Shown here: positions 25,910 through 34,240 of the stretch, in pieces | Layout: each line of letters opens with the position of its first letter | Numbering within the stretch: position 1 is the first letter of the stretch | DNA from: Pseudomonas fluorescens | GTDB lineage: Bacteria; Pseudomonadota; Gammaproteobacteria; Pseudomonadales; Pseudomonadaceae | DNA: 64,000 nucleotides | Direction of reading: 5' to 3' | NCBI RefSeq assembly: GCF_902497785.1 | Contig: NZ_CABVHK010000005.1 | Span: forward strand, 124,001-188,000 | Program-made: the position numbers and the translations under genes | Notes under the pieces: generated by a model | The model's database searches: none | What the model was told of the DNA's origin: nothing | What the model saw: the letters and a program-made list of their open reading frames with translations, nothing else

Positions 25910-26431
25910 TTACTCGATCAACAGGCCGTCGAGTTCGGCCTCAAGCAGGGCGCAATGCATCAGCGCTTGCGCCAGGTACTTTTTCACCATCCGTTCGCAG
26001 ACACCGATTTCTTCGGCGATGGTGCGGTAGGGCAGGCCGTGTAACTGGGCGAGGATGAACGCATCGCGCACCCGCTTGGGCAGGCGCAGCAACATGGCGT
26101 CCACTTCGTACAGGGTTTCGACGATGATCGCCCGCTGCTCCGGCGACGGTTGCACGGCCTGCGGGCGTGCGGCGAGGGTCTCTAGCCAGGCCTGTTCGAG
26201 TTGGCGACGGCGCCAGTGATCGATGCACAAGCCCCGGGCAATGGTCGCCAGATAGGAGCGCTCACGGGTTTCGCAGTCGAACACTTGCGGGCGCTTGAGC
26301 ACCCGCATGAAGGTGTCATGGGCCAGGTCGGCGGCATCGAACGCATTGCTCAAGCGCCGGCGCAGCAGCTCATGCAGCCAGCGATGATGCGTGATGTAGA
26401 GGTTCTGAACGCTGGAGGAATCGGCGACCAT
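25910..26431 (-). CDS. ECF sigma factor, iron-starvation (FecI) type
   Basis: A 173-residue sigma-70 family factor. Region 2 covers about residues 10-75 (YITHHRWLHELLRRRLSN, DLAHDTFMRVL, RSYLATIARGLCIDHWRR). Region 4 is at 110-160 (LPKRVRDAFILAQLHGLPYRTIAEEIGVCERMVKKYLAQAL). It should drive transcription of the receptor when the receptor binds its siderophore. The frame is open to 26596, but the family fold begins at MVADSSSVQNLY, so ATG at 26431 is used; no strong ribosome site is seen. A Fur-like sequence lies 86 bases upstream, as expected for this class. Confidence 0.9.
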   Translation of the reverse strand: MVADSSSVQNLYITHHRWLHELLRRRLSNAFDAADLAHDTFMRVLKRPQVFDCETRERSYLATIARGLCIDHWRRRQLEQAWLETLAARPQAVQPSPEQRAIIVETLYEVDAMLLRLPKRVRDAFILAQLHGLPYRTIAEEIGVCERMVKKYLAQALMHCALLEAELDGLLIE

Positions 26432-26516
26432 CATCGTGAGCACGTGTCCATGGGCGGCGAGCGCCTTCGGTGCAAATAAGAATTGGTCGCGATTAAAACA
26501 AAAGGCTCCGTAGTGT

Positions 26517-26535
26517 GCAAATGATATTGGTTTGC
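26517..26535 (-). promoter_or_regulatory. Possible Fur box upstream of the ECF sigma gene
   Basis: GCAAATGATATTGGTTTGC matches the 19-base E. coli Fur consensus at 12 positions by eye. It is itself partly symmetrical (GCAAA/TTTGC). Its location upstream of an iron-starvation sigma factor supports the call, but the score is modest. Confidence 0.4.
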
Positions 26536-26635
26536 TTTTGGGAATTGTTCGCTTGTAATGGGTCGATATGACATCGAATAGAGTCATAACGACCATAACC
26601 TATGTGAGTCAAATTGACTTGATGTGGCGTAACTA

Positions 26636-26658
26636 ATTGATTTTAAATAAGAATCAAT
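26636..26658. promoter_or_regulatory. AT-rich inverted repeat upstream of the small membrane protein gene
   Basis: Arms ATTGATT (26636-26642) and AATCAAT (26652-26658) with a 9-base spacer, 58 bases before the ATG at 26717. The half-sites resemble ANR half-sites, but the spacing is too wide for ANR. It may be an operator for the small membrane protein gene. Confidence 0.35.
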
Positions 26659-26716
26659 CTGGCACGAAACCTGAAGTAAACAACGCATTACTAGTCTGAT
26701 TCAGGAGTACGAAAAA

Positions 26717-26965
26717 ATGTTCGCTTACTTCAGCAACCCTCAGAACGTACTGCACTTGTCGAGCAAAGTACTGGGTGTCGGCCTGGCGCTGCTGCTGGCC
26801 GGAATCTACGGCGCTTATCTGTACGCCGGACATTTGCCGATCGCCTTGCTGGTGTCGATGCACGCCATGACCATCATCGGCCCGACCCTGATCAAGATCG
26901 GCTACGTCATGCGCCTGCTGGCCCAGCACCGGCTGGGCGCCGGTCTGGACCGCGTTGCGGCCTGA
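26717..26965 (+). CDS. Small two-span membrane protein, PpyR-like
   Basis: An 82-residue protein with two hydrophobic segments (about 17-37, LSSKVLGVGLALLLAGIYGA, and 42-65, IALLVSMHAMTIIGPTLIKIG) joined by a short loop. A GGAG ribosome site and a good terminator frame it as a real monocistronic gene. It resembles proteins annotated in Pseudomonas as the membrane sensor/regulator PpyR, linked to psl and pyoverdine expression. That name rests on my recollection of size and topology, so it is left without a symbol. Its position beside an iron-starvation sigma cassette is suggestive only. Confidence 0.72.
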   Translation: MFAYFSNPQNVLHLSSKVLGVGLALLLAGIYGAYLYAGHLPIALLVSMHAMTIIGPTLIKIGYVMRLLAQHRLGAGLDRVAA

Positions 26966-27001
26966 GGCGTCGGCGGGCGCCCCTCGCCACAACTGTCATT
27001 T

Positions 27002-27030
27002 GAAGGCCGCCCATTGAGGCGGCCTTTTTG
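27002..27030 (+). terminator. Rho-independent terminator after the small membrane protein gene
   Basis: Perfect 9-base stem AAGGCCGCC/GGCGGCCTT, loop CATTGA, then a T-run. Confidence 0.9.
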
Positions 27031-27041
27031 TGACTCTGCAT

Positions 27042-27145
27042 TCCCGAAAACCGGGAGGACCTTGTCCGTTGGCGGGCACTTGACCGGCGGTCCGGTCGTG
27101 GGGAGTCATCCGGGGTGTGCATGACTCTAAAGACTATCCCCGCCA
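27042..27145 (+). promoter_or_regulatory. Structured 5' leader of the GGDEF gene (candidate Pseudomon-GGDEF RNA motif)
   Basis: Four complementary pairs nest without conflict. TCCCG/CGGGA closes a small hairpin (27042-27056). TGGCGGG (27070-27076) pairs with CCCGCCA (27139-27145) as an outer stem. Within it lie GACCGG-CGGT-CCGGTC (27082-27097) and GAGTCAT/ATGACTC (27103-27109 with 27121-27127). The result is a three-way junction whose 3' side ends two bases before the GGAG ribosome site. A conserved RNA called Pseudomon-GGDEF is described upstream of such genes in Pseudomonas; identity with it is inferred from position, not from a model match. Confidence 0.6.
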
Positions 27146-27157
27146 CTGGAGTGACGA

Positions 27158-27727
27158 ATGCAGATCTCAGGCAAACCGGACAAACACGGCGTCAGCGCAA
27201 CCCCCGCGCGCTCGCCTCGACAGGCCCGCGAAGTACTGCGTGATCTGGCTCGCCAGGCCGAGCAGGAAGTCATGGGCGTGACCATGGCCAGCATGGACGA
27301 GCTGACACTGCTCTCCAATCGCCACGGCTTTACCACCCTGGCCCAATTGGCGCTCGACGCCTGTCAGCGTCTGGAAGTGCCAGCGACGCTGCTGTTTTTC
27401 GACCTCGATGACTTCAAACACATCAACTATCTGTACGGCCGCGCCGAGGGCGACAATGCGCTGAAAACCTTTGCCGATGTGTTGCGCATTGCCTTTCGCG
27501 AGAGCGATGTGATTGGTCGGCTGGGTGGCGATGAGTTTGTGGCGTTGTTGACGGGCTCGAACGCAGTGGACCTGAACGCGATCAAGGCCCGGCTGTTAGA
27601 GATTCTGGATGAGCGCAACGCCACGATGCGGCGGGGGTATGACATTCGGTTCAGTATTGGGCAGATTGAGTTTGATGCTGTGGCACACCGCACCGTGGAG
27701 GAATTGCTGGAGAATGCGAAGCTGTAA
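27158..27727 (+). CDS. Stand-alone GGDEF-domain diguanylate cyclase
   Basis: A 189-residue protein that should make cyclic di-GMP from two GTP. The active site GGDEF is intact at residues 123-127, with the metal-binding FFDLDDFKHIN at 80-90 and DELTLLSNRHGF at 47-58. An inhibitory I-site RESD lies at 114-117, exactly five residues before GGDEF, so product inhibition is expected. The N-terminal 45 residues are a short charged helix with no recognised sensor domain; a soluble, cytoplasmic enzyme is likely. GGAG precedes ATG at 27158, immediately after a folded leader that may control translation. Confidence 0.92.
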   Translation: MQISGKPDKHGVSATPARSPRQAREVLRDLARQAEQEVMGVTMASMDELTLLSNRHGFTTLAQLALDACQRLEVPATLLFFDLDDFKHINYLYGRAEGDNALKTFADVLRIAFRESDVIGRLGGDEFVALLTGSNAVDLNAIKARLLEILDERNATMRRGYDIRFSIGQIEFDAVAHRTVEELLENAKL

Positions 27728-27732
27728 GGCCA

Positions 27733-27808
27733 GATCAAGAGATCGCAGCCTTCGGCAGCTCCTACAGCGATCGGCGTAGGAGCTGCCGAAGGCTGCGATC
27801 TTTTGATC
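27733..27808. repeat. Inverted repeat, GATCGCAGCCTTCGGCAGCTCCTAC family
   Basis: Second-family element with near-perfect 25-base arms between the convergent GGDEF and fabI genes. Confidence 0.9.
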
Positions 27809-27825
27809 CACGGTAATCCGGGCAC

Positions 27826-27857
27826 AAAAAAACCCGCCGGGTGAGGCGGGTTTTTTT
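27826..27857. terminator. Bidirectional terminator between the GGDEF gene and fabI
   Basis: Stem AACCCGCC/GGCGGGTT with loop GGGTGA is flanked by an A-run and a T-run. It serves fabI on the minus strand and the GGDEF gene on the plus strand. Confidence 0.9.
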
Positions 27858-27872
27858 ATGGCTAGTCGAAGA

Positions 27873-28667
27873 TTACTCTTCGAGGCTGCCCATGGCCGTG
27901 GTGTTGAAGCCACCGTCCACGTACATGATTTCGCCGCTGATGCCGGACGCCAGGTCCGAGCACAGGAAGGCGCCGGCGTTGCCGACTTCGTCGATGGTGA
28001 CGTTACGACGCAGCGGGGTTTGCGCTTCGTTGGCGGCCAGCATTTTACGGAAGTTCTTGATGCCGGAAGCCGCGAGGGTACGGATCGGGCCGGCCGATAC
28101 GCAGTTGACGCGGGTGCCGTCCGGGCCCAGGGAACCGGCCAGGTAACGCACGCCGGCTTCCAGCGAAGCCTTGGCCATGCCCATTACGTTGTAGTTCGGC
28201 ATGGTGCGCTCGGCGCCCAGGTACGACAGGGTCAGCAGGCTGCCGTTGCGGCCTTTCATCATTTCGCGACCGGCTTTGGCCAGGGCCACGAAGCTGTAGG
28301 CGCTGATGTCGTGAGCGATGCGGAAACCTTCACGGGTGGTGGCTTCGGTGAAGTCGCCGTCCAGTTGGTCGCCCGGAGCGAAGCCGACGGAGTGCACGAT
28401 GCAGTCCAGGCCGTCCCACTTCTTGCCCAGTTCAACGAAAACCTTGGCGATTTCTTCATCGCTGGCCACGTCGCACGGGAAGCACAGGTCCGGGTTGGAA
28501 CCCCAGCTCTGTGCGAACTCTTCGACACGACCCTTGAGTTTGTCGTTCTGATAAGTGAAGGCAAGCTCAGCGCCCTCGCGATGCATGGCGGCAGCGATGC
28601 CGGATGCGATGGACAGCTTGCTGGCGACACCGACGATCAGTACGCGCTTACCGGCGAGAAAACCCAT
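27873..28667 (-). CDS. fabI: Enoyl-[acyl-carrier-protein] reductase (NADH)
   Basis: A 264-residue short-chain dehydrogenase that performs the last reduction of each fatty-acid elongation cycle. The cofactor loop is [11 protein letters not shown]. The catalytic pair is Tyr159 and Lys166 in the Y-x6-K spacing, with Tyr149 in SYLGAE ahead of it, as in E. coli Fab[12 protein letters not shown] is the flexible substrate-binding loop targeted by triclosan in FabI enzymes. GAGGAG precedes the start. It lies 21 bases after nppD on the same strand, so it may be read partly from the npp operon, as the matching P. aeruginosa order suggests. Confidence 0.97.
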   Translation of the reverse strand: MGFLAGKRVLIVGVASKLSIASGIAAAMHREGAELAFTYQNDKLKGRVEEFAQSWGSNPDLCFPCDVASDEEIAKVFVELGKKWDGLDCIVHSVGFAPGDQLDGDFTEATTREGFRIAHDISAYSFVALAKAGREMMKGRNGSLLTLSYLGAERTMPNYNVMGMAKASLEAGVRYLAGSLGPDGTRVNCVSAGPIRTLAASGIKNFRKMLAANEAQTPLRRNVTIDEVGNAGAFLCSDLASGISGEIMYVDGGFNTTAMGSLEE

Positions 28668-28688
28668 GTGTTGCTCCTCTCTTTCAGG

Positions 28689-30299
28689 TTATTGCGCAGT
28701 GGCTGGTGCCAGAAAAGCGGCTTCCAGCAACTGCTGTGTATACGGATGTTGGGGGGCGGCAAAAATACTTTGCGCGTCTCCCTGTTCGACCACTTGGCCA
28801 TGCTTGACCACCATCAGCTGGTGGCTCAGCGCTTTGACGACAGCCAGGTCATGGCTGATAAACAGATACGTCAGGTTGTACTTCGCTTGCAGTGAACGCA
28901 GCAGCTCCACCACTTGGCGCTGCACTGTCCGGTCGAGGGCCGAGGTCGGCTCGTCCAGCAGAATCAGCGCCGGTTTTAGCACTAATGCCCGGGCAATGGC
29001 GATTCTCTGCCGCTGCCCACCGGAAAATTCGTGGGGGTAGCGGTTCCGGGTTTCCGGGTCCAGGCCTACCTCCTGCAATGCCGCAATTATCGCTTGTTCC
29101 TGTTCCGCTTCGGTGCCCATCTTGTGGATCCGCAGGCCTTCGCCAACGATCTGGCTGACACACATTCGCGGGCTCAGGCTGCCAAACGGGTCCTGAAACA
29201 CCACTTGCATCTCCCGCCGCAGCGGTCGAACCTGTTGCTGCGTCAGGCAGTCTAGCTGCTTGCCTTCAAAACGGATCCCTCCCTGACTACCGATCAGCCG
29301 TAAAATCGCCAGACCCAGTGTCGATTTGCCGGAACCGCTTTCTCCGACAATCCCGAGCGTCTGGCCCTGCGGCAGGCTGAAATTGATCCCGTCCACCGCC
29401 TTGATGTGATCGACGGTCTTTTTCAGCAAGCCTTTCTTGATCGGAAACCAGACTTTCAAGTCCTCGACCTGCAGCAATGGCGGGCCGATGACATTGGTCG
29501 CCGGCTTGCCGCTGGGCTCCGCCGCCAGCAGTTCCCGAGTGTACGGATGCTGCGGCGCGCGGAACAACTCTTCGCACGATGCCTGTTCGACGATGCAACC
29601 GCGCTGCATGACACATACGCGATGCGCAATTCTTCGCACAAGGTTCAAATCGTGACTGATCAGTAGCAGCGCCATGCCCAGACGGGACTGCAATTCCTTG
29701 AGCAATTCGAGGATTTTCAGCTGAACGGTCACGTCCAGCGCGGTGGTCGGTTCGTCCGCAATCAGCAGTTCCGGCTCATTGGCCAGGGCCATGGCGATCA
29801 TCACCCGCTGGCGCTGGCCGCCGGACAATTCATGGGGCAACGCCTTGAGGCGCTTGTGCGGCTCGGGAATGCCGACCATCTCGAGCAATTCCAGGGTGCG
29901 TTTGGTCGCGACTTTGCCGAGCAGGCCTTTGTGGATGCCCAGTATTTCGTTGATCTGCTTCTCGATCGAGTGCAGCGGGTTGAGCGACGTCATCGGCTCC
30001 TGAAAGATCATCGCGATCCGGTTACCGCGGATGTGGCGAATGGTTTTCTCTTTCAGGCTCAACAGGTCGCGCCCGGCATACTCAATGGTGCCGGACGGAT
30101 GCCGGGCGAGCGGGTAGGGCAGCAGGCGCAGGATCGAGTGCGCGGTCACCGACTTGCCGGAACCGCTCTCACCCACCAGCGCCAGGGTTTCGCCGCGCTT
30201 GATGTCGAAACTGACGCCTTCGACCACGCGCTGGCAGCGCTCGCCGACGACGAATTCCACGGAGAGGTCGCGCACTTCGATCAGATTGTCCTGATTCAT
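28689..30299 (-). CDS. nppD: Npp/Yej peptide ABC transporter, fused double ATPase (YejF-like)
   Basis: A 536-residue protein of two ABC ATPase domains in tandem. The first has Walker A GESGSGKSVT and signature LSGGQRQRV; the second has GESGSGKSTL and FSGGQRQRI, each with its Walker B (LLIADEPTTALD, LILLDEPTSALD). It powers import of oligopeptides through the NppB/NppC channel. ATG at 30299 is chosen; only one base separates it from the nppC stop. E. coli YejABEF takes up microcin C, and P. aeruginosa NppA1A2BCD takes up peptidyl-nucleoside antibiotics. The Npp name is assigned by gene order. Confidence 0.92.
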   Translation of the reverse strand: MNQDNLIEVRDLSVEFVVGERCQRVVEGVSFDIKRGETLALVGESGSGKSVTAHSILRLLPYPLARHPSGTIEYAGRDLLSLKEKTIRHIRGNRIAMIFQEPMTSLNPLHSIEKQINEILGIHKGLLGKVATKRTLELLEMVGIPEPHKRLKALPHELSGGQRQRVMIAMALANEPELLIADEPTTALDVTVQLKILELLKELQSRLGMALLLISHDLNLVRRIAHRVCVMQRGCIVEQASCEELFRAPQHPYTRELLAAEPSGKPATNVIGPPLLQVEDLKVWFPIKKGLLKKTVDHIKAVDGINFSLPQGQTLGIVGESGSGKSTLGLAILRLIGSQGGIRFEGKQLDCLTQQQVRPLRREMQVVFQDPFGSLSPRMCVSQIVGEGLRIHKMGTEAEQEQAIIAALQEVGLDPETRNRYPHEFSGGQRQRIAIARALVLKPALILLDEPTSALDRTVQRQVVELLRSLQAKYNLTYLFISHDLAVVKALSHQLMVVKHGQVVEQGDAQSIFAAPQHPYTQQLLEAAFLAPATAQ

Positions 30300-30300
30300 T

Positions 30301-31320
30301 TCACTTCCTCGGGTCGAAGGCATCGCGAGCGGACTCGCCGATAAATACCAGCAAACTCAACATCAACGCCAGCACGGCAAACGCGCTCATGCCCAGCCAT
30401 GGCGCTTGCAGGTTGGATTTGCCTTGGGCCACCAGCTCACCCAGCGATGGCGCGCCCGGCGGCAAACCGAAACCGAGGAAATCCAGGGCAGTCAGCGTAC
30501 CGATGGCACCCGTCAGGATGAACGGCATGAAGGTCATGGTCGAGACCATGGCGTTGGGCAAAATGTGGCGGAACATGATCGCACCGTTCTGCATCCCCAG
30601 CGCCCGCGCCGCGCGCACGTATTCCAGGTTACGCCCGCGCAGGAACTCGGCGCGGACCACGTCCACCAGGCTCATCCAAGAGAACAGCAGCATGATCCCC
30701 AGCAGCCACCAGAAATTCGGCTGCACGAAGCTGGCGAGAATGATCAGCAGGTACAGCACCGGCAGCCCGGACCAGATCTCCAGGAAACGCTGCCCGGCCA
30801 AATCCACCCAGCCGCCGTAGAAACCCTGCAACGCCCCGGCAATCACACCGATGATCGAGCTGAGAATGGTCAGGGTCAGGGCAAACAGCACAGAGATCCG
30901 GAAGCCGTAAATCACCCGCGCCAGCACATCGCGACCCTGATCGTCAGTGCCCAGCAGGTTGTCGACGGAGGGCGGCGCCGGGGCCGGGACTTTCAGGTCG
31001 TAATTGATGCTTTGGTAGCTGTAGGGAATCGGCGCCCACAATACCCATGCATCCTTGGCCTTGAGCAGTTCACGGATGTACGGGCTCTTGTAGTTGGCTT
31101 CCAGCGGGAATTCGCCGCCGAAGGTGGTTTCCGGATAACGCTTGAGCGCCGGGAAATACCAGCCATCGTCGTAATGCACCACCAACGGTTTGTCGTTGGC
31201 GATCAGTTCGGCACCGAGGCTCAGGCCGAACAGCACGAGAAACAGCCATAGCGACCACCAGCCACGCTTGTTGGCCTTGAACAGTTCGAAACGTCGTCGA
31301 TTCAGCGGGGACAGGTTCAT
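30301..31320 (-). CDS. nppC: Npp/Yej peptide ABC transporter permease (YejE-like)
   Basis: A 339-residue inner-membrane permease of the DppC/OppC class. One hydrophobic segment lies near residues 20-40, then a periplasmic loop with the YejE-type stretch YPETTFGGEFPLEANYKSPYI, then five further segments. The ABC coupling motif is in the EFLRGRNLEYVRAARALG region. GTDDQGRDVLARVIYGFRIS is the conserved permease opening. ATG at 31320 is used; the frame is open to 31362 but would overlap nppB. Spacing to nppB is one base. Confidence 0.93.
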   Translation of the reverse strand: MNLSPLNRRRFELFKANKRGWWSLWLFLVLFGLSLGAELIANDKPLVVHYDDGWYFPALKRYPETTFGGEFPLEANYKSPYIRELLKAKDAWVLWAPIPYSYQSINYDLKVPAPAPPSVDNLLGTDDQGRDVLARVIYGFRISVLFALTLTILSSIIGVIAGALQGFYGGWVDLAGQRFLEIWSGLPVLYLLIILASFVQPNFWWLLGIMLLFSWMSLVDVVRAEFLRGRNLEYVRAARALGMQNGAIMFRHILPNAMVSTMTFMPFILTGAIGTLTALDFLGFGLPPGAPSLGELVAQGKSNLQAPWLGMSAFAVLALMLSLLVFIGESARDAFDPRK

Positions 31321-31321
31321 C

Positions 31322-32395
31322 TCAATGCTCCCGGCTTTCGAAGTCGATGCGCGGATCGACAAAGGTGTACGTCAGGTCGCCAATCAGCTTCACCACCAGC
31401 CCGAGCAACGTGAAGATAAACAGGGTGCCGAACACCACCGGGTAATCGCGGTTGATCGCCGCTTCGAAACTCATCAGGCCGAGGCCGTCGAGGGAGAAGA
31501 TCACTTCGACCAACAAGGAGCCGGTAAAGAAAATCCCGATAAACGCCGAGGGGAACCCGGCGATTACCAGCAACATGGCGTTGCGGAACACGTGGCCATA
31601 CAGCACCCGGTGATTGGTCAGGCCCTTGGCTTTTGCAGTCACCACGTACTGTTTGTTGATTTCATCGAGAAAGCTGTTTTTGGTCAGCAGGGTCATGGTC
31701 GCGAAGTTGCCGATCACCAGCGCGGTCACCGGCAACGCCAGGTGCCAGAAGTAATCGAGCACCTTGCCGCCCATGCTCAGCTCATCGAAGTTGTTCGAAG
31801 TCAGCCCCCGGAGCGGGAACCAGTCGAAATAGCTGCCCCCGGCGAACACCACGATCAGCAGAATGGCGAACAGAAACGCCGGGATCGCGTAGCCGACGAT
31901 GATCAACGAGCTGGTCCAGACATCGAAGTGACTGCCGTGCCGCGTGGCCTTGGCGATCCCCAGCGGGATCGACACCAGGTACATGATCAGCGTGCTCCAC
32001 AGCCCGAGGGAGATCGACACCGGCATCTTTTCCTTGATCAGGTCGATGACCTTGGCGTCGCGGAAGAAGCTGTCGCCGAAATCCAGCGTCGCGTAGTTCT
32101 TGATCATGATCCACAAGCGTTCCGGTGCCGATTTGTCGAAGCCGTACATGTGCTCGATTTCTTTCACCAGCGCCGGGTCCAGGCCTTGCGCGCCGCGATA
32201 GGCGGAACCGGCCACCGACACCTCGGCGCCGCCGCCGGCAATGCGGCTGGTGGCGCCTTCGAAACCTTCGAGCTTGGCGATCATCTGTTCCACCGGCCCG
32301 CCGGGGGCGGCCTGGATGATGACGAAGTTGATCAGCAAAATGCCCAGCAATGTCGGGATGATCAGCAGCAGTCGCCGAAAAATATACGCCAGCAT
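31322..32395 (-). CDS. nppB: Npp/Yej peptide ABC transporter permease (YejB-like)
   Basis: A 357-residue inner-membrane permease of the DppB/OppB class, opening [34 protein letters not shown], the standard first membrane segment of this class. Six hydrophobic segments are visible, with the ATPase-coupling loop at [21 protein letters not shown]. It starts three bases after the nppA2 stop. Together with nppC it should form the translocation channel. Confidence 0.94.
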   Translation of the reverse strand: MLAYIFRRLLLIIPTLLGILLINFVIIQAAPGGPVEQMIAKLEGFEGATSRIAGGGAEVSVAGSAYRGAQGLDPALVKEIEHMYGFDKSAPERLWIMIKNYATLDFGDSFFRDAKVIDLIKEKMPVSISLGLWSTLIMYLVSIPLGIAKATRHGSHFDVWTSSLIIVGYAIPAFLFAILLIVVFAGGSYFDWFPLRGLTSNNFDELSMGGKVLDYFWHLALPVTALVIGNFATMTLLTKNSFLDEINKQYVVTAKAKGLTNHRVLYGHVFRNAMLLVIAGFPSAFIGIFFTGSLLVEVIFSLDGLGLMSFEAAINRDYPVVFGTLFIFTLLGLVVKLIGDLTYTFVDPRIDFESREH

Positions 32396-32398
32396 CTA

Positions 32399-34240
32399 TT
32401 ACTCCGTGCCCGCAGGGTCGGCTTGCAGTGTGGTTTCGATTTCTTTTGCCGGTGCAACGTTCGGCTTGATCCACCAGGTGGCCGTGCCGATGTCGTATTT
32501 GGGTGAGATTTTCGGGTGGCCGATATGGTTCCAGTACGCCACGCGCGAGGTTTTGATGTGCCAGTTGGGGATCACGTAATAGCCCCATTGCAGCACACGG
32601 TCGAGCGCGCGGGCATGGGCTACCAGACTTTTGCGCGAGTCGGCGTTGATCAGTTGCTCGACCAGCTGGTCGACCACCGGATCTCTGAGGCCCATGGAGT
32701 TGCGGCTGCCGGGCTTGTCGGCGGCGGCAGACATCCAGAACTCGCGCTGCTCGTTACCCGGTGAATTCGATTGCGGGAAACTGCCGACAATCATGTCGAA
32801 GTCCCGCGAGCGCACCCGGTTGATGTACTGCGAGACGTCGACCCGGCGAATCACCAGGTCGATGCCGAGGTCGCTGAGGTTGCGCTTGAACGGCAGCAGC
32901 ACCCGTTCGAATTCGGTCTGGGCCAGCAGGAATTCGATGGTCACCGGTTTGCCAGTGGCGTCGACCATCTTGTCGTCGACGATCCGCCAGCCCGCTTCTT
33001 GCAACAATTGGTAGGCCTGGCGCTGCTGCGTGCGGATCATACCGCTGGCGTCGGTGACCGGGTTCTGGAAAGCCTCGGTGAACACCTGCTCGGGGATTTT
33101 GCCGCGGAACGGATCGAGAATCGCCAGTTGTTCGGCGTCCGGCAGGCCGGTGGCGGCCATTTCCGAGTTTTCGAAAAAGCTGCGAGTGCGCACGTAGGCC
33201 CCGTTGAACAGCTGCTTGTTGGTCCATTCGAAGTCCAGCAGCAGTGTCAGGGCCTGACGCACGCGCACGTCCTGAAACACTGGACGGCGCAGGTTGAAGA
33301 CGAAACCCTGCATGCCGGTCGGGTTGCCGTTGGGGATCTGTTCCTTGATCAAACGGCCTTCGGTGACCGCCGGGGTGTTGTAGGCATTGGCCCAGTTCTT
33401 CGCGCTCATCTCGAGCCAGTAATCGAACTGCCCGGCCTTGAGTGCTTCCAGCGCCACGGTGTTGTCGCGGTAATAATCGGTGGTCATCACGTCGAAGTTG
33501 TAGAAGCCGCGGTTGGCCGGCAGGTCCTTGCCCCAGTAATCCTTGACCCGTTCGTAACGCACCGAACGCCCGGCCTTCACTTCAGCGACCTTGTACGGGC
33601 CGCTGCCCAACGGCAGTTCCAGGTTGCCCTTGTTGAAATCGCGCGTCGCCCACCAGTGTTTGGGCAGCACCGGCAACTGCCCGAGGATTAACGGCAGCTC
33701 GCGATTATTGTTGTGCTTGAACTTGAACAGCACGGTCAGCGGGTCTTCGGCGACCGCTTCGGCGACATCGCTGTAATAACCGCGAAAGAGTGGCGCGCCG
33801 TCCTTGATCAAGGTTTCGAAGCTGAACACCACGTCTTCGGCGCGGATTGGATGCCCGTCATGAAAGCGCGCTTCCGGGCGCAGGTAGAACCGCACCCAGC
33901 TGTTGTCCGGGGCTTTTTCGATCTTGCCGGCAATCAGTCCGTATTCGGTGAACGGTTCATCAAGACCCTGTTTGGCCAGGGTGTCGTAGATGATGCCGAT
34001 GTCGTCGGCCGGCACGCCTTTGCTGATGAACGGGTTGAGGCTGTCGAAACCGCCGAAACCGGCCTGGCGGAAAACCCCGCCCTTGGGCGCGTCCGGGTTG
34101 ACGAAATCGAAGTGTTTGAAGTCTGCCGGGTATTTCGGCGCCTCGTTGTACAGGGTCACGGCGTGTTGCGGGGCGGCGCAGGCCAGCCCGGCGAACAACA
34201 GGCCGCTGGCGTGCAAGAGCAGGGCACGTACGGGTTTCAT
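32399..34240 (-). CDS. nppA2: Npp/Yej peptide ABC transporter, second periplasmic binding protein
   Basis: A 613-residue extracellular solute-binding protein (family 5, YejA branch). A signal peptide ends AGLACAAPQ. YNEAPKYPADFKHFDFVNPDAPKGG is the YejA-type opening, and YWGKDLPANRGFYNFD marks the ligand lobe. ATG at 34240 overlaps the nppA1 stop as ATGA, with GGAG upstream. It is a clear paralogue of nppA1 (shared stretches FVFN, FDFEWTN, YWGKDLP). E. coli yej has one such gene; two in tandem is the P. aeruginosa npp arrangement and may broaden the peptides accepted. Confidence 0.92.
   Translation of the reverse strand: MKPVRALLLHASGLLFAGLACAAPQHAVTLYNEAPKYPADFKHFDFVNPDAPKGGVFRQAGFGGFDSLNPFISKGVPADDIGIIYDTLAKQGLDEPFTEYGLIAGKIEKAPDNSWVRFYLRPEARFHDGHPIRAEDVVFSFETLIKDGAPLFRGYYSDVAEAVAEDPLTVLFKFKHNNNRELPLILGQLPVLPKHWWATRDFNKGNLELPLGSGPYKVAEVKAGRSVRYERVKDYWGKDLPANRGFYNFDVMTTDYYRDNTVALEALKAGQFDYWLEMSAKNWANAYNTPAVTEGRLIKEQIPNGNPTGMQGFVFNLRRPVFQDVRVRQALTLLLDFEWTNKQLFNGAYVRTRSFFENSEMAATGLPDAEQLAILDPFRGKIPEQVFTEAFQNPVTDASGMIRTQQRQAYQLLQEAGWRIVDDKMVDATGKPVTIEFLLAQTEFERVLLPFKRNLSDLGIDLVIRRVDVSQYINRVRSRDFDMIVGSFPQSNSPGNEQREFWMSAAADKPGSRNSMGLRDPVVDQLVEQLINADSRKSLVAHARALDRVLQWGYYVIPNWHIKTSRVAYWNHIGHPKISPKYDIGTATWWIKPNVAPAKEIETTLQADPAGTE

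Noticed and set aside
26636..26658. ATTGATT...AATCAAT repeat considered as an ANR box
   Set aside because: The half-sites are separated by far more than the four bases ANR requires; kept only as an unassigned inverted repeat.
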